Assembly: GCA_014647935.1 (NCBI GenBank)
Contig: BMQD01000007.1
Span: 1-64,000, forward strand
Source of the DNA: Planomonospora parontospora
GTDB lineage: Bacteria > Actinomycetota > Actinomycetes > Streptosporangiales > Streptosporangiaceae
Direction: 5' to 3'
Length of the DNA: 64,000 bases
Translations under genes and position numbers: made by a program
Part shown: piece by piece, positions 47,716 to 56,608 of the stretch
Position numbering within the stretch: the stretch's first letter is position 1
How the letters are laid out: every line of letters starts with the position of its first letter
Notes under the pieces: generated by a model
Databases searched by the model: none
What the model saw: only the letters and a program-made list of their open reading frames with translations
Told to the model about the DNA's origin: nothing

Positions 47716-48885
47716 TCACCACCACCGGCCGGTGCGCACGTCGACGTAGTCGCTGCCGCTCCGGGCGGCCAGACGCAGCGCGTCCCCGTTGTAGACCGCC
47801 TGCCAGGTGCCGTCCCCGGCGGCCCGGAACGTCCGGCGGAACGTCCCGCCGGAGGCGGTCACGGCGGTGCCCGCCGTCCGCCAGACGGTGGAGCCGCGCG
47901 GCCGGAACCTGATCAGGACCCGCTGTCCGGCGACGGCGCGCCGGGTGCCGGTGGCCAGCCGCAGGGTGCCGGAGACCGTCAGCTTCCGGCCCTTTCCGAC
48001 CGGCTCGGGACCGGCGTTCAGCGAGGAGACGCGGGTGGCGGCCCTGACCGGCTTGCGCGCGGGCGCTTTCACGGAAACCTTCGGGGACGCGTTCACGGGC
48101 GCCTTCACGGGCGCCTTCACGGGCGCCTTCACCGGGGCCGCGGCGCTCCGGCCGGCGGCCAGCAGCTTCAGCTGCTCGTAGGTGCCGTTGAAGACGTTCT
48201 GGTCGCCGGGGAAGACGCCGGAGTCCGCGTGCTGCCAGATGGCGTGGGCCGTCCAGCCCGCCGGGAGGGCCCCGACGGCCGAGGCGTAGCGGGCGAGCCA
48301 GAGCGGGTGGTCGCCGAAGGCGGCGCTGCCGCCGGTGCAGGTCTGCCACCAGTAGGTGTTGGTGTAGACGGCGGGCCGCCGGCCGGCCAGGGCGAGGTAG
48401 CGATCGCTGAAGTCGCGGATCCAGCTCACCATCCGGGCGGGGGACAGGCCGTAGCAGATGTCCAGGCCGTTGGAGGACTGGTACGGGTTGAACTCGATGT
48501 CGAGCACGCCCGGCAGGGTCCAGCCGTCGGAGGTCCAGCCGCCGCCGTTGCGGAAGAAGTAGTCGGCCTGGGCGGCGCCGCCGGACTTGTGCGGCAGGGC
48601 GAAGTGGTAGGCGCCCCTGATCAGGCCGGCCTGCCGGGCCCCCTGGTACTGCTCGGCGTAGCGGGGGTTGCGATAGGTGGTCGACTCGGTGGCCTTGACG
48701 TAGGCGAACCGTGCTCCGTCCCGGTACACCGCGGGCCAGGACACGCTGGGCTGGTGCGAGCTGACGTCCAGTCCCCGGACGCCGGACGGCACCGGCGCGG
48801 CGGCGGCCGCCGGGAGCGCGGTGGTGCAGGAGGCGAGGGCGACGGCCAGGCCGCCGCCGAGGAGGAGTCGGGGGAGGCGTTCCAT
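47716..48885 (-). CDS. GH25 lysozyme, secreted
   Basis: A 389-residue exported muramidase. Signal sequence [20 protein letters not shown] with a possible lipobox (LASC) or cleavage after AAAAA. The GH25 catalytic domain (~35-235) has RGLDVSSHQPSVSW, FAYVKATESTTYRNPRY, GAYHFALP, and LDIEFNP (catalytic Asp/Glu), and PAVYTNTYWWQTC. A linker with APVKAPVKAPVKAPV (12-bp DNA repeat at 48097-48132) leads to a C-terminal Ig-like domain of ~110 residues. It would cleave MurNAc-GlcNAc bonds in the organism's own or a competitor's wall. The 48886-49135 spacer holds no gene. Confidence 0.92.
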   Translation of the reverse strand: MERLPRLLLGGGLAVALASCTTALPAAAAAPVPSGVRGLDVSSHQPSVSWPAVYRDGARFAYVKATESTTYRNPRYAEQYQGARQAGLIRGAYHFALPHKSGGAAQADYFFRNGGGWTSDGWTLPGVLDIEFNPYQSSNGLDICYGLSPARMVSWIRDFSDRYLALAGRRPAVYTNTYWWQTCTGGSAAFGDHPLWLARYASAVGALPAGWTAHAIWQHADSGVFPGDQNVFNGTYEQLKLLAAGRSAAAPVKAPVKAPVKAPVNASPKVSVKAPARKPVRAATRVSSLNAGPEPVGKGRKLTVSGTLRLATGTRRAVAGQRVLIRFRPRGSTVWRTAGTAVTASGGTFRRTFRAAGDGTWQAVYNGDALRLAARSGSDYVDVRTGRWW

Positions 48886-49135
48886 TCGTCCTGTCCCTCA
48901 TGGGACGCCGTACGCCGTCCCGGGTGGACGGACGCCTGCGGCGTCGGCTTCCTCCTGCCGATCGGCGGCCTGCGGGTCCGGGTGAGGGTTCGGTCGTGTG
49001 GTGCAGGTCACTTCACGGCGCCGGGTCCGGTCTTTCCGACGCCGCACCGGGGAAGGCGCCCGTCCCTCCGTGCGTCCCTCCGTGCCGGCCGGTCCTGCCG
49101 CCGTTCCTGCCCGCCGGCCGGTCTTCGTCCGCGCC

Positions 49136-50140
49136 TCACACGGTGACGACGACCTTGCCGGCCGCGCGGCCGCTCCTCAGGTGCAGGAGCGCCTCCGGGA
49201 GTTCGCCCAGAGGGTACGTCCGGTCGACGACCGGTGTGATCTGCCCGCTCTCGAGGAGCTCTCCCAGCAGCCGGAGATCCTCCTCCCGCCCCGTCGACAT
49301 CAGCCCGCGCAGGTTCTGGCCCACGAACGGCGAGAGCATCACCGCCCGGAGCTGGCGGCCCGCGCCCTGCGTCCACCGGCCGCCTCCCCGGCCGCTCCCG
49401 CCGGAGCCGACGATGACGAGGGTCCCCCGGGGGGTGAGGAGCCGCCGGAGGCGCGACAGCGAGCGGTGCCCGCCGGTGTCGAGGACGAGGTCGTAGCGGC
49501 GCGACCCGTCCGCGACGTCCTCGCGGGTGTGGTCGACGACCTCGTCCGCGCCGATGGACCGGACCAGGCCCGTCTTGGCCGTGCTGCACACGCCGGTGAC
49601 GTGCGCGCCGAACGCCCTGGCCAGCTGCACCGCGAACGTCCCCACGCCGCCGCCCGCCCCGATGACCAGCACCCGCTGCCCGGCCCGGATCCCCCCGGCG
49701 TCGCGGAGCCCCTGGAGGGCGGCGAAGGCGGAGGTCGGGACCGCAGCGGCCTGCTCGAACGTGAGGTTCGCGGGCTTGGGCGCGAGCCTGGCCTGCGGAG
49801 CGCACGCGTACTCGGCGAGGGCGCCGTCGCAGGTGCCGAACACCTCGTCGCCGGGCCGGAACCGGGTGACGCGCTCGCCGACCGCCTCGACGGTCCCCGC
49901 GACGTCCAGGCCCGGGACGGGGACCTTCGGCCGGAGCAGCCCGAAGCCCGCGAGGCGGATGAGATACGGCAGGCCCGTGACGAGCTGCCAGGTGCCCTGG
50001 TCGACGCCCGCCGCGCGGACCCGCACGAGCACGTCGCCGGGTCCGGCGACCGGCCTGCCGACGTCGCGGAGCTCGAGCCGGTCGGGCGGGCAGTAGGCGT
50101 CCCGGAACATCGCCCTCATGGTCGTCGTCATCGTCGTCAC
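49136..50140 (-). CDS. Zinc-type alcohol dehydrogenase/quinone oxidoreductase-like protein
   Basis: A 334-residue medium-chain dehydrogenase/reductase. The GroES-like domain (PGDVLVRVRAAGVDQGTWQLVTG, GLDVAGTVEAVGERVTRFRPGDEVFG) lacks most zinc-ligand Cys residues. The Rossmann domain has VLVIGAGGGVGTFAVQLARAFGA. The absence of structural-zinc cysteines points to an NADPH-quinone-reductase-like member. GTG 50140 has GGAGG 4-5 nt upstream. Its promoter lies next to the 25-bp palindrome shared with the divergent AKR gene. Confidence 0.88.
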   Translation of the reverse strand: MTTMTTTMRAMFRDAYCPPDRLELRDVGRPVAGPGDVLVRVRAAGVDQGTWQLVTGLPYLIRLAGFGLLRPKVPVPGLDVAGTVEAVGERVTRFRPGDEVFGTCDGALAEYACAPQARLAPKPANLTFEQAAAVPTSAFAALQGLRDAGGIRAGQRVLVIGAGGGVGTFAVQLARAFGAHVTGVCSTAKTGLVRSIGADEVVDHTREDVADGSRRYDLVLDTGGHRSLSRLRRLLTPRGTLVIVGSGGSGRGGGRWTQGAGRQLRAVMLSPFVGQNLRGLMSTGREEDLRLLGELLESGQITPVVDRTYPLGELPEALLHLRSGRAAGKVVVTV

Positions 50141-50239
50141 AGCGCCTCCGTGTAAAACAAAGCTGACATTCAGAAAGGTAAAACACCATGGACATTATGT
50201 CAAAGATTATTTACTCCACTTGATCGCGGGGGATTCTGA

Positions 50240-50299
50240 ATCACTATGCACTATGGACTGACAGATATTGAAACCTGTCAGTCCATAGTGCATAGTGAT
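50240..50299. promoter_or_regulatory. Large perfect inverted repeat with embedded promoter, shared operator
   Basis: Perfect 25-bp arms (50240-50264 and 50275-50299) flank a 10-nt spacer. Each arm contains a tandem 7-mer (CACTATG twice) and an ACTGACAG end. On the plus strand TTGAAA (50268-50273) and CATAGT (50291-50296) are 17 nt apart: a promoter inside the palindrome, ~45 nt before the AKR start. The surrounding 50145-50310 region is unusually AT-rich. The TetR regulator encoded two genes on is the likely binder. Confidence 0.85.
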
Positions 50300-50342
50300 C
50301 GTGCAAGCGGATCCCGCACCGACCACCTCCAAGGAGCACACC

Positions 50343-51341
50343 GTGCACGACCGCACCCTCGGCGCCTCCGGTCCCGTTGTCTCCGCCCTCGGCCTCGGCT
50401 GCATGGGCATGTCCGCCCTCTACGGCGAGGCGGACCGGACCGAGTCCCTCGCCACCGTCCACGCCGCCCTCGACGCCGGCGTCACCCTGCTGGACACCGG
50501 CGACTTCTACGGGATGGGCCACAACGAGCTGCTCATCGGCGAGGCCCTGCGCACCGCCGGGGCCGGCGCCCGCGACCGGGTGGTCCTCAGCGTCAAGTTC
50601 GGCGCCCTGCGCGACGCCGGCGGCGGCTGGAACGGCTACGACGGCCGTCCCGCCGCGGTGAAGAACTTCCTGGCCTACACGCTGCAGCGGCTGGGCACCG
50701 ACCACGTCGACGTCTACCGCCTCTCCCGCCTCGACCCGGCCGTGCCCGTCGAGGAGACCGTCGGCGCCATCGCGGAGGAGGTCGAGGCCGGCCGCGTGCG
50801 CCACATCGGCCTGTCCGAGGTCGGCGCGGAGACCATCCGGCGGGCCGCCGCCGTGGCCCCCATCTCCGATCTGCAGATCGAATACTCGCTCTTCTCCCGC
50901 GACATCGAGGTGGAGACCCTGCCCGTCTGCCGGGAGCTCGGCATCGGCGTCACCGCGTACGGCGTGCTCTCCCGCGGCCTGCTCGGCGGCCACTGGACCC
51001 GGGACCGCGCCCTTGCCCCCGGCGATTTCCGCGGTCTGAGCCCGCGCTTCTCCGGCGAGAACCTCGACCGCAACCTCGCCCTGGTCGAAGCCCTGCGCGC
51101 GACCGCCGAGCAGAAGGGTGTTACGGTGGCGCAGGCCGCCATCGCCTGGGTGCTCTCGCGCGGCGAGGACATCGTCCCCCTGGTCGGCGCCCGCCGCCGC
51201 GACCGCCTCGCCGAGGCCCTGGGAGCCGTCGACGTCGCCCTCGACGCCGCCGACCTGGCCGCGATCGAGGACGCGGTCCCGGCGGACGAGGTCGCCGGGA
51301 CCCGCTACCCGGAGGCGCTGATGGCCCACCTGGACAGCTGA
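50343..51341 (+). CDS. Aldo/keto reductase
   Basis: A 332-residue NADPH-dependent oxidoreductase. N-terminal ALGLGCMGMSALYG, LLDTGDFYGMGHNELLIGEAL (catalytic Asp and Tyr), Lys in LSVKFGALRD, HVDVYRLSRLDPAVPVEETVGAI, and the C-terminal VPLVGARRRDRLAEAL cofactor-binding block. It reduces carbonyls, perhaps xenobiotic or aldehyde substrates. GTG 50343 with AAGGAG upstream. Followed at once by a TetR gene, so probably substrate-inducible. Confidence 0.93.
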   Translation: MHDRTLGASGPVVSALGLGCMGMSALYGEADRTESLATVHAALDAGVTLLDTGDFYGMGHNELLIGEALRTAGAGARDRVVLSVKFGALRDAGGGWNGYDGRPAAVKNFLAYTLQRLGTDHVDVYRLSRLDPAVPVEETVGAIAEEVEAGRVRHIGLSEVGAETIRRAAAVAPISDLQIEYSLFSRDIEVETLPVCRELGIGVTAYGVLSRGLLGGHWTRDRALAPGDFRGLSPRFSGENLDRNLALVEALRATAEQKGVTVAQAAIAWVLSRGEDIVPLVGARRRDRLAEALGAVDVALDAADLAAIEDAVPADEVAGTRYPEALMAHLDS

Positions 51342-51359
51342 CGGCGCTGAGAGGACACG

Positions 51360-51947
51360 ATGGCCGCGGGTGCACTGACCGCCGAGGAGATCCTGGCCGC
51401 CACCGAGGGCGTCCTGCGCCGCTACGGCCCGGCCAAGGCCACCGTGGTCGACGTGGCCAGGGCCCTGGGGGTCAGCCACGGCAGCGTGTACCGGCACTTC
51501 CCCACCAAGGCGGCGCTGCGCGCCGCGGTCACCCGGCGCTGGCTCGATCGCAACCACGCGGGACTGGCCGAGCTCGCCGCCGAGGACTCCCCGGCCCCCG
51601 AGCGGCTGCGCCGCTGGCTGGCGGCCCTGTTCGAGGCCAAGCGGCGCAAGGCCCTCGACGACCCGGAGCTCTTCGCCACCTACACCGTGCTCGCCGGTGA
51701 GAGCGACACCGTGGTCGGCGAGCACATCGACGCCCTGCTCGGCGAGATCGCCCTGATCATCGCCGACGGCGTCGCGCAGGGCGCGTTCGCCCCGTGCGAT
51801 CCGCAGGTCACCGCGCGCGCGGTGCTGGACGCGACCGGCCGCTTCCACAACCCGCTCTACGCCGCCGAATGGTCCGCCCCGGAGATCGACACGGCCTTCG
51901 GCGCGGTCTGCTCACTGGTGCTCGCGGGCCTGCGGGCGACCGGCTGA
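51360..51947 (+). CDS. TetR family transcriptional regulator
   Basis: A 195-residue repressor. The N-terminal helix-turn-helix is ILAATEGVLRRYGPAKATVVDVARALGVSHGSVYRHFPTKAALRAAV; the C-terminal ligand-binding domain carries a TetR_C-type pattern (DATGRFHNPLYAAEW). Start ATG 51360, 18 nt after the AKR stop, so the two are co-transcribed. It probably binds the palindrome at 50240-50299 and controls both divergent oxidoreductase units. Confidence 0.92.
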   Translation: MAAGALTAEEILAATEGVLRRYGPAKATVVDVARALGVSHGSVYRHFPTKAALRAAVTRRWLDRNHAGLAELAAEDSPAPERLRRWLAALFEAKRRKALDDPELFATYTVLAGESDTVVGEHIDALLGEIALIIADGVAQGAFAPCDPQVTARAVLDATGRFHNPLYAAEWSAPEIDTAFGAVCSLVLAGLRATG

Positions 51948-51963
51948 CGGTACGCGCCCGCAG

Positions 51964-51981
51964 GCCCGCGGACCCGCGGGC
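51964..51981 (+). terminator. Short hairpin after the tetR gene
   Basis: An 8-bp perfect stem with a 2-nt loop, 17 nt past the tetR stop, within an 80-nt convergent spacer. Confidence 0.4.
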
Positions 51982-52041
51982 TGCGGTCGGGCGGGGTGCC
52001 GCGGCGGTGCGGACGGGTGCGCGGGCGGGGTCCCGGGCGCC

Positions 52042-54240
52042 TCAGTTGGTTCGGGTGTTGGGGAGGTGGTCCCCGAGGTAGCCGATCCAGACCTTGCCGC
52101 TGGCGCCGCCGGAGTCGTCGTGGAAGTACATCCGCGGCGCCGGGTAGCCGACGGGCCGCAGCTTCACGTGCGCCTCCATCAGGAGCCGTCCCGCCGGATG
52201 CACCTCCTGCGGGACGGCGAAGACCCGGGGCTCGCTGAACTTGGCGCTGCCCGTCACGCTCCTGGACTCGCGCATGGCCAGCATCCCGGTGGGGATGGTG
52301 CGGCGGCCGTCCGCACCGTTGGCGCACCAGTCGTAGAACCCGCCGGAGAACGCACCCGAGGAGCGCGCCCCGGCGAAGTCGTCCAGCGCGCACAGGGCGT
52401 CCCACGCCTTGGCCGCCCAGGTACGGCAGAGCGCCGGATGGTCCAGGTCCAGCCGGGCGGCCGGGCCGTCGGTGTCGCCGACCGAGACGTGCCGCAGCGC
52501 CGCCCGGGCCCTGACCAGCACGTCCACCAGACCGGTCGGCTCGAAGACGTCCTCCTCTGGGGCCGCGCCGTAGGCCGGGTGACCCGCCTCGATCAGCATC
52601 CGCTCCAGCCGGCGCACCTGCCAGGCCAGCCTGCGGGCCTCTGCGGCGGAGTCGGCGTACTCCTTCTGGAGGAACAGGTGCTCGCGGCGGAGACGCCCGG
52701 CCCCGCCCTCCACACGTGTCTCCGCCGGTGCCTCCCGTGTCTCCGCTGCCCCGGGCTCGCCTTCCGCCCGCGTCCTCGTCCGTGCCCCGGGCTCGTCCTC
52801 CGCCCGTGTCTCCGCCGGTGCCCCCGCCTCCCCGGCCACCGGGGGAGGACCGTCCCGCCACCGCTCGGCGACGATGTCGCGGAGCCCGGCCACGTGCGCG
52901 CCGAGAACGCGGATCTCGCGGAGCAGCAGGCCCGGCTCGTCGTCGGGGGAGGCGGACGACGCGGCCAGGTTCAGCGCACTCTCCAGCTCACCGCGCAGCT
53001 CCTTGACCACCGCGTCCGCCACCGCCCGGACGAGACCGGCCACGTCGAGCGCCGGAGCGCCGCCGACCGGCCCGGCCGCCGGAGAAGGGCCGGGGGAGGA
53101 GCCCTGCCCGGCGGCCGACCGGGTTCCCGGGGCGGCGGTTCCGGAGGCGCCCGGACCCGCGGCCCCCGGCCGTGCGGCGGCGGACTGCGCGGTGGAAGGC
53201 GGTGCGGCGGCGGCGGACCGCGTCGAGGCCGTCTCCGAGGCCGTCTCCGAGGCCGTCTCCGAGGCGGCGGGCGGCACCGGCTGCCGGGTCAGGGCCATCA
53301 TCCCGCGCCGCAGCTCCTCGCGGCTGAGGTCGGCCGGGGCGGGCACCGGGGCCGCCGCGGCGGCGATCGCGCTCAGCTCGGCCGTGCCGGACAGAACCCG
53401 GCGCACGGCCCCCATCGTCCGCCGGACGTCGTCCGGGAGCTCGGCGCGGGCGGTCCTGCCGAGCGCCCCCTCGACGACCACGCCGAGGGCGGCGGCGCCC
53501 TGGGCGCGGAGCCGGGGACCGCCCATGGTCAGGTGCCGCTCGGGGTAGCGCTCCCCGGCGGGGGCGAACGGCGTGACGTAGGTGCGGACGCCGCCGCCGT
53601 ACACGCCGAGCCGCTCACCCAGCGTCTCGTTGAACCGGTCCTGGGCGCGCAGATCCGCCAGGCGCACCACCAGGGCCGCCCCGGTGAGGGCGGCGGCCAG
53701 GTGGTCGGCGCGGGCACGGCCCGCCTCGGGCCGCTGCGCGTCCACGGAGACGACCACGGCCGGAACCCGGCGGCGGGGATCGGCCAGCGTCCGGACGAAC
53801 CGGTCCACCTCGGTCTCGTCGAGCACCACCGGCCCGTCCTCGACGTGCACGGCGCCGTCGGTGATCCGGGCGGTGCGCAGGTACGCCGGGAGGAAGCCGG
53901 GGGCGGTGACCGCCTCCGGTTCCCGGCCGCCGTGCTGCTCCACGGTCACGACGACCCACCCGGTCATGCCCGGCACAGACTCGGCGTAGGTCACCTGCGT
54001 GCGCAGGAGCCCGCCCGCGACCGGCTCGCCGAGCGTGTAGCGGCCGCAGCCGCCGCCCCGGCGCTCCATGACCAGGCGGGCCCCGCCGGCCTCGTGCTCG
54101 GTCCGGGCCCGGGCCGCGCTCGCGGGAGGGAAGCCCTTCGCCTCGGTCCACTCGGAGAAGGTACGGCGCAGCCGGATCGAGATCGGCGGTTCCCGGTCAC
54201 GCAGCACCGCCTGGTACAACCGCGTCACCTGAGATGCCAT
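52042..54240 (-). CDS. 732-residue multidomain protein of unknown function
   Basis: I do not recognise this gene. Visible layout: an N-terminal alpha/beta region (~1-310) with RLVMERRGGGCGRYTLGEPV, VVVSVDAQRPEAGRARADHLAAAL and a GVYGGGVRTYVTPFAP block (~217). Next comes an Ala/Pro/Ser linker with SETASETASETAS encoded by 12-bp repeats. Then a helical piece (~415-460), an acidic Glu/Arg/Thr-rich linker with repeated AETR/EGEPGA units, a coiled-coil (~515-560), and a C-terminal domain ending RMYFHDDSGGASGKVWIGYLGDHL. No signal peptide or membrane segment. ATG 54240 has AAGGCGG upstream. The adjacent same-strand gene is an ADP-ribosylglycohydrolase. A conflict or regulatory role is possible but unproven. 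Confidence 0.75.
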   Translation of the reverse strand: MASQVTRLYQAVLRDREPPISIRLRRTFSEWTEAKGFPPASAARARTEHEAGGARLVMERRGGGCGRYTLGEPVAGGLLRTQVTYAESVPGMTGWVVVTVEQHGGREPEAVTAPGFLPAYLRTARITDGAVHVEDGPVVLDETEVDRFVRTLADPRRRVPAVVVSVDAQRPEAGRARADHLAAALTGAALVVRLADLRAQDRFNETLGERLGVYGGGVRTYVTPFAPAGERYPERHLTMGGPRLRAQGAAALGVVVEGALGRTARAELPDDVRRTMGAVRRVLSGTAELSAIAAAAAPVPAPADLSREELRRGMMALTRQPVPPAASETASETASETASTRSAAAAPPSTAQSAAARPGAAGPGASGTAAPGTRSAAGQGSSPGPSPAAGPVGGAPALDVAGLVRAVADAVVKELRGELESALNLAASSASPDDEPGLLLREIRVLGAHVAGLRDIVAERWRDGPPPVAGEAGAPAETRAEDEPGARTRTRAEGEPGAAETREAPAETRVEGGAGRLRREHLFLQKEYADSAAEARRLAWQVRRLERMLIEAGHPAYGAAPEEDVFEPTGLVDVLVRARAALRHVSVGDTDGPAARLDLDHPALCRTWAAKAWDALCALDDFAGARSSGAFSGGFYDWCANGADGRRTIPTGMLAMRESRSVTGSAKFSEPRVFAVPQEVHPAGRLLMEAHVKLRPVGYPAPRMYFHDDSGGASGKVWIGYLGDHLPNTRTN

Positions 54241-54348
54241 GGGCAGAAACCGCCTTCGAACGGGGGAACGTACGGCCGGCACTCCGCAAATCAGGGGTGA
54301 AGCGTATCCGACGAGGATCTGCAGCGTTCACATAAGCGTAGGGTTACC

Positions 54349-55599
54349 TCACCCTCTGTGTCGATCGCCTCTGCCGGGCTGGCCGGTCCATCGGTCCGCG
54401 GGGTAGCGGGCGGCGAGGTCCCGCGCCGGACCCTCGAAGGCGGTGACGAGGTCGTCGGCGATCCGCAGGACGGTGTCGCGGCCCTCGACGATCGCGGCCC
54501 AGTCGGCGGGCAGCGCGGCCTCGCCGTACGCCGCGCCGACGATGTTGCCGCAGACGGCGCCGGTGGAGTCGGCGTCGCCCGAGTGGTTGACCGACAGCAG
54601 CAGGGCCCGGCGCGGGTCCGGCTCGGCCAGGGCGCAGTAGACGGCGATGGCCAGCGCCTCCTCGGCGATCCAGGCGCCGCCCAGGGTCTCCACCTTCTCC
54701 GGCGCGGGACCGCCCGCCTCCGCCAGCCGCCGGGCCGCGCTCAGCGCTTCGCGGGTCTCCCGGTGCTCTGGCCCGTGCCCGTCCAGGGCGGACAGCATCC
54801 GGTCGGTCGAGTCGACGGCCTCGGCCAGCGGTTCCCCGTCGACGAGCCGGCCGATGAGGTGGGCCAGCGCGCCGGAGGCGATCGCGGCGGTGGGGTGGCC
54901 GTGGGTGATGCGGGCGGCGGCGGTGGCCAGGGCGACCGGATCGGCCACGGCGGTGGAGACGGGAGAGGCGGAGGAGGTGGAGGAGGCGCGGACGGGACCG
55001 GCGCCCGGGGCCGGGCCGGCCGTGGTGGCGGAGGCGGGGTCGGCGGCTGCGGCAGGGGTGCCCGTGATGACCGGGACCGCCTTCGTGCTGCGGACGAGAC
55101 CGAAGGGGGCCGAGCGCATCACGGTGCCGCACCCCTTGGAACCGGGGTTGACGGGCCCGTGGCCGAGGGGCGTCTCGGGCGGGGGAGGGGCGATCCCGGA
55201 GCGCAGGCCGGACAGGCAGGCGTTGCCGGGGGCGCGCCGGGCGTACAGCCACCGCTCGGTGCGCAGCCATCCGGTGCGGAAGCCGTCATCCTCAGGGCGC
55301 GGCGCGGTGTGGTCCTGGGTGTCGAGCCAGCGCAGGTAGGCGCCGTGCACGCCCGCCAGCGGATCGCCGCCGTGCAGCCGGGCGCGAATCAGGCCCTCGG
55401 CGGTGAACAGGGTCATCTGGGTGTCGTCGGTGATCTCGGTCTCGACCATGCCGGTGAGCCCGGCCGGGCCGAACCGCGCACGGATCTCCGCCAGGGACAT
55501 GAACTCGACGGGGTTGCCGAGCGCGTCGCCGACGGCGCCGCCGAGCAGGCAACCCCGGACGCGGGAGGGGTACGGGACGGTGGTCGCGGAGTCGTTCAT
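54349..55599 (-). CDS. ADP-ribosylglycohydrolase family protein
   Basis: A 416-residue hydrolase removing ADP-ribose from proteins or small molecules. The metal-site motifs are complete: GCLLGGAVGDALGNPVEF near the N-terminus, ITDDTQMTLF, and SGDADSTGAVCGNIVGAAYG near residue 335. An Ala/Gly/Thr-rich insertion of ~50 residues (about 165-215) follows GCGTVMRSAPFG. ATG 55599 has GAGGAA 6 nt upstream. Five CGTCTG hexamers abut the ribosome-binding site. It is transcribed toward the unknown 732-residue gene. Confidence 0.93.
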   Translation of the reverse strand: MNDSATTVPYPSRVRGCLLGGAVGDALGNPVEFMSLAEIRARFGPAGLTGMVETEITDDTQMTLFTAEGLIRARLHGGDPLAGVHGAYLRWLDTQDHTAPRPEDDGFRTGWLRTERWLYARRAPGNACLSGLRSGIAPPPPETPLGHGPVNPGSKGCGTVMRSAPFGLVRSTKAVPVITGTPAAAADPASATTAGPAPGAGPVRASSTSSASPVSTAVADPVALATAAARITHGHPTAAIASGALAHLIGRLVDGEPLAEAVDSTDRMLSALDGHGPEHRETREALSAARRLAEAGGPAPEKVETLGGAWIAEEALAIAVYCALAEPDPRRALLLSVNHSGDADSTGAVCGNIVGAAYGEAALPADWAAIVEGRDTVLRIADDLVTAFEGPARDLAARYPADRWTGQPGRGDRHRG

Positions 55600-55611
55600 G
55601 ATCGATTTCCT

Positions 55612-55646
<35 letters not shown>

Positions 55647-55707
55647 GTGGCGGTGGCGGATGGGGGCCTGCGGTTCTCGTACTCCCGGCCGAGTGGAGGG
55701 CGCGGTC

Positions 55708-56115
55708 TCAACGGGGTGCCACCAGATGGACCGGACAACCCAGGCGATGCCCCATCTGGACGAGGTTGTCGGCGAACCCCCGCCGCGTGTCGGCGGCGAA
55801 GCCGACGAAGAAACGATTGGCCAGTGGCACGCCCCACCGCATCCTCTGGGCGACATTGAAGACCCGGTGCACGAGCAGCGCGCCCCGGGGGTGTGGTTCG
55901 ACGCTCCACTCGCCCCGGTACCACCAGCCGCCCTGGAAGGAGATGGTGTGGCCGGTGACCTCCACGGTGGAGGTGTGACCGGGCAGATCCTCGACGGTGA
56001 AGCGGCCGGTGCGCGTGCCGCCGGGCAGTAGCGCACCGGCCAGGTCGTCGAAGACCACGGTGGGCGGCGCTTCGACGATCCCGGTGACCTCGGCGATCGG
56101 CTTCTCCTCCCTCAC
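55708..56115 (-). CDS. SRPBCC family protein
   Basis: A 135-residue START/Bet v1-like small-molecule-binding protein: IAEVTGIVEAPPTVVFDDLAGALLPGG at the N-terminus, alternating beta strands (GRFTVEDLPGHTSTVEVTGHTISFQGGWWYRGEWSVEPHPRGALLVHRVFNVA) and a long C-terminal helix. GTG 56115 overlaps the SnoaL-like stop by 4 nt (GTGA), so the two proteins are made together. Ligand unknown. Confidence 0.82.
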   Translation of the reverse strand: MREEKPIAEVTGIVEAPPTVVFDDLAGALLPGGTRTGRFTVEDLPGHTSTVEVTGHTISFQGGWWYRGEWSVEPHPRGALLVHRVFNVAQRMRWGVPLANRFFVGFAADTRRGFADNLVQMGHRLGCPVHLVAPR

Positions 56116-56492
56116 CGTGCCACCCGCGTGTTCTGGAAGGAGGCGAACCGCCACCCTTCGGGCGTGCTGACCGCGGTGAAGGAGACGATCGACTCGCGGA
56201 ACTCGCCCGCCACCGCGGTGCCGCCTTTCGAGATCACCAGGACCGCTCCGTCGGCGAGCGGTTTGACCTTGATCCGGCCGTTCGGGGCGGCCATGGTCGA
56301 TCCCCGGAGCGGTCCGTCGAACAACCAGCGGTGCGAGGCCTCGATGGCCGCTCGCCCCTCGCTGTGCATGCCGTTGAAGGCGATGTAGTCGGCGTCCTCG
56401 GTGAAGAGGCCGCCGTAGGCGGTGGCGTCGCCCGCGTTCCATGCGTCGGCGAGGCGGGTGAGCAGACCGGTGATCTCCGTGTTCACGGACAT
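56112..56492 (-). CDS. SgcJ/SnoaL-like (NTF2-fold) protein
   Basis: A 126-residue NTF2-fold protein of the SgcJ/EcaC type: ITGLLTRLADAWNAGDATAYGGLFTEDADYIAFNGMHSEGRAAIEASHRWLFDG, then beta strands ending GWRFASFQNTRVA. Members are small enzymes or ligand-binding proteins. ATG 56492 has AAGGAA 8 nt upstream. Co-transcribed with the SRPBCC gene. The upstream PadR gene, same strand, lies 116 nt away and may control them. Confidence 0.85.
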   Translation of the reverse strand: MSVNTEITGLLTRLADAWNAGDATAYGGLFTEDADYIAFNGMHSEGRAAIEASHRWLFDGPLRGSTMAAPNGRIKVKPLADGAVLVISKGGTAVAGEFRESIVSFTAVSTPEGWRFASFQNTRVAR

Positions 56493-56608
56493 GGCGCGAT
56501 TCCTTCTGGTCGTGGCGCCTATCCTGGAGGTTGCGAGTCCAGGCAGGGCAGGCGCCTTGTTCGGATGTCCGGCTGCCAGGGTGTTGGCGCACTCTGGCAG
56601 CCGCTTGC

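Noticed and set aside
50145-50310. AT-rich patch and inverted repeat as insertion-sequence ends
   Set aside because: No transposase gene, no target-site duplication, and the arms are only 10 nt apart; an operator fits better.
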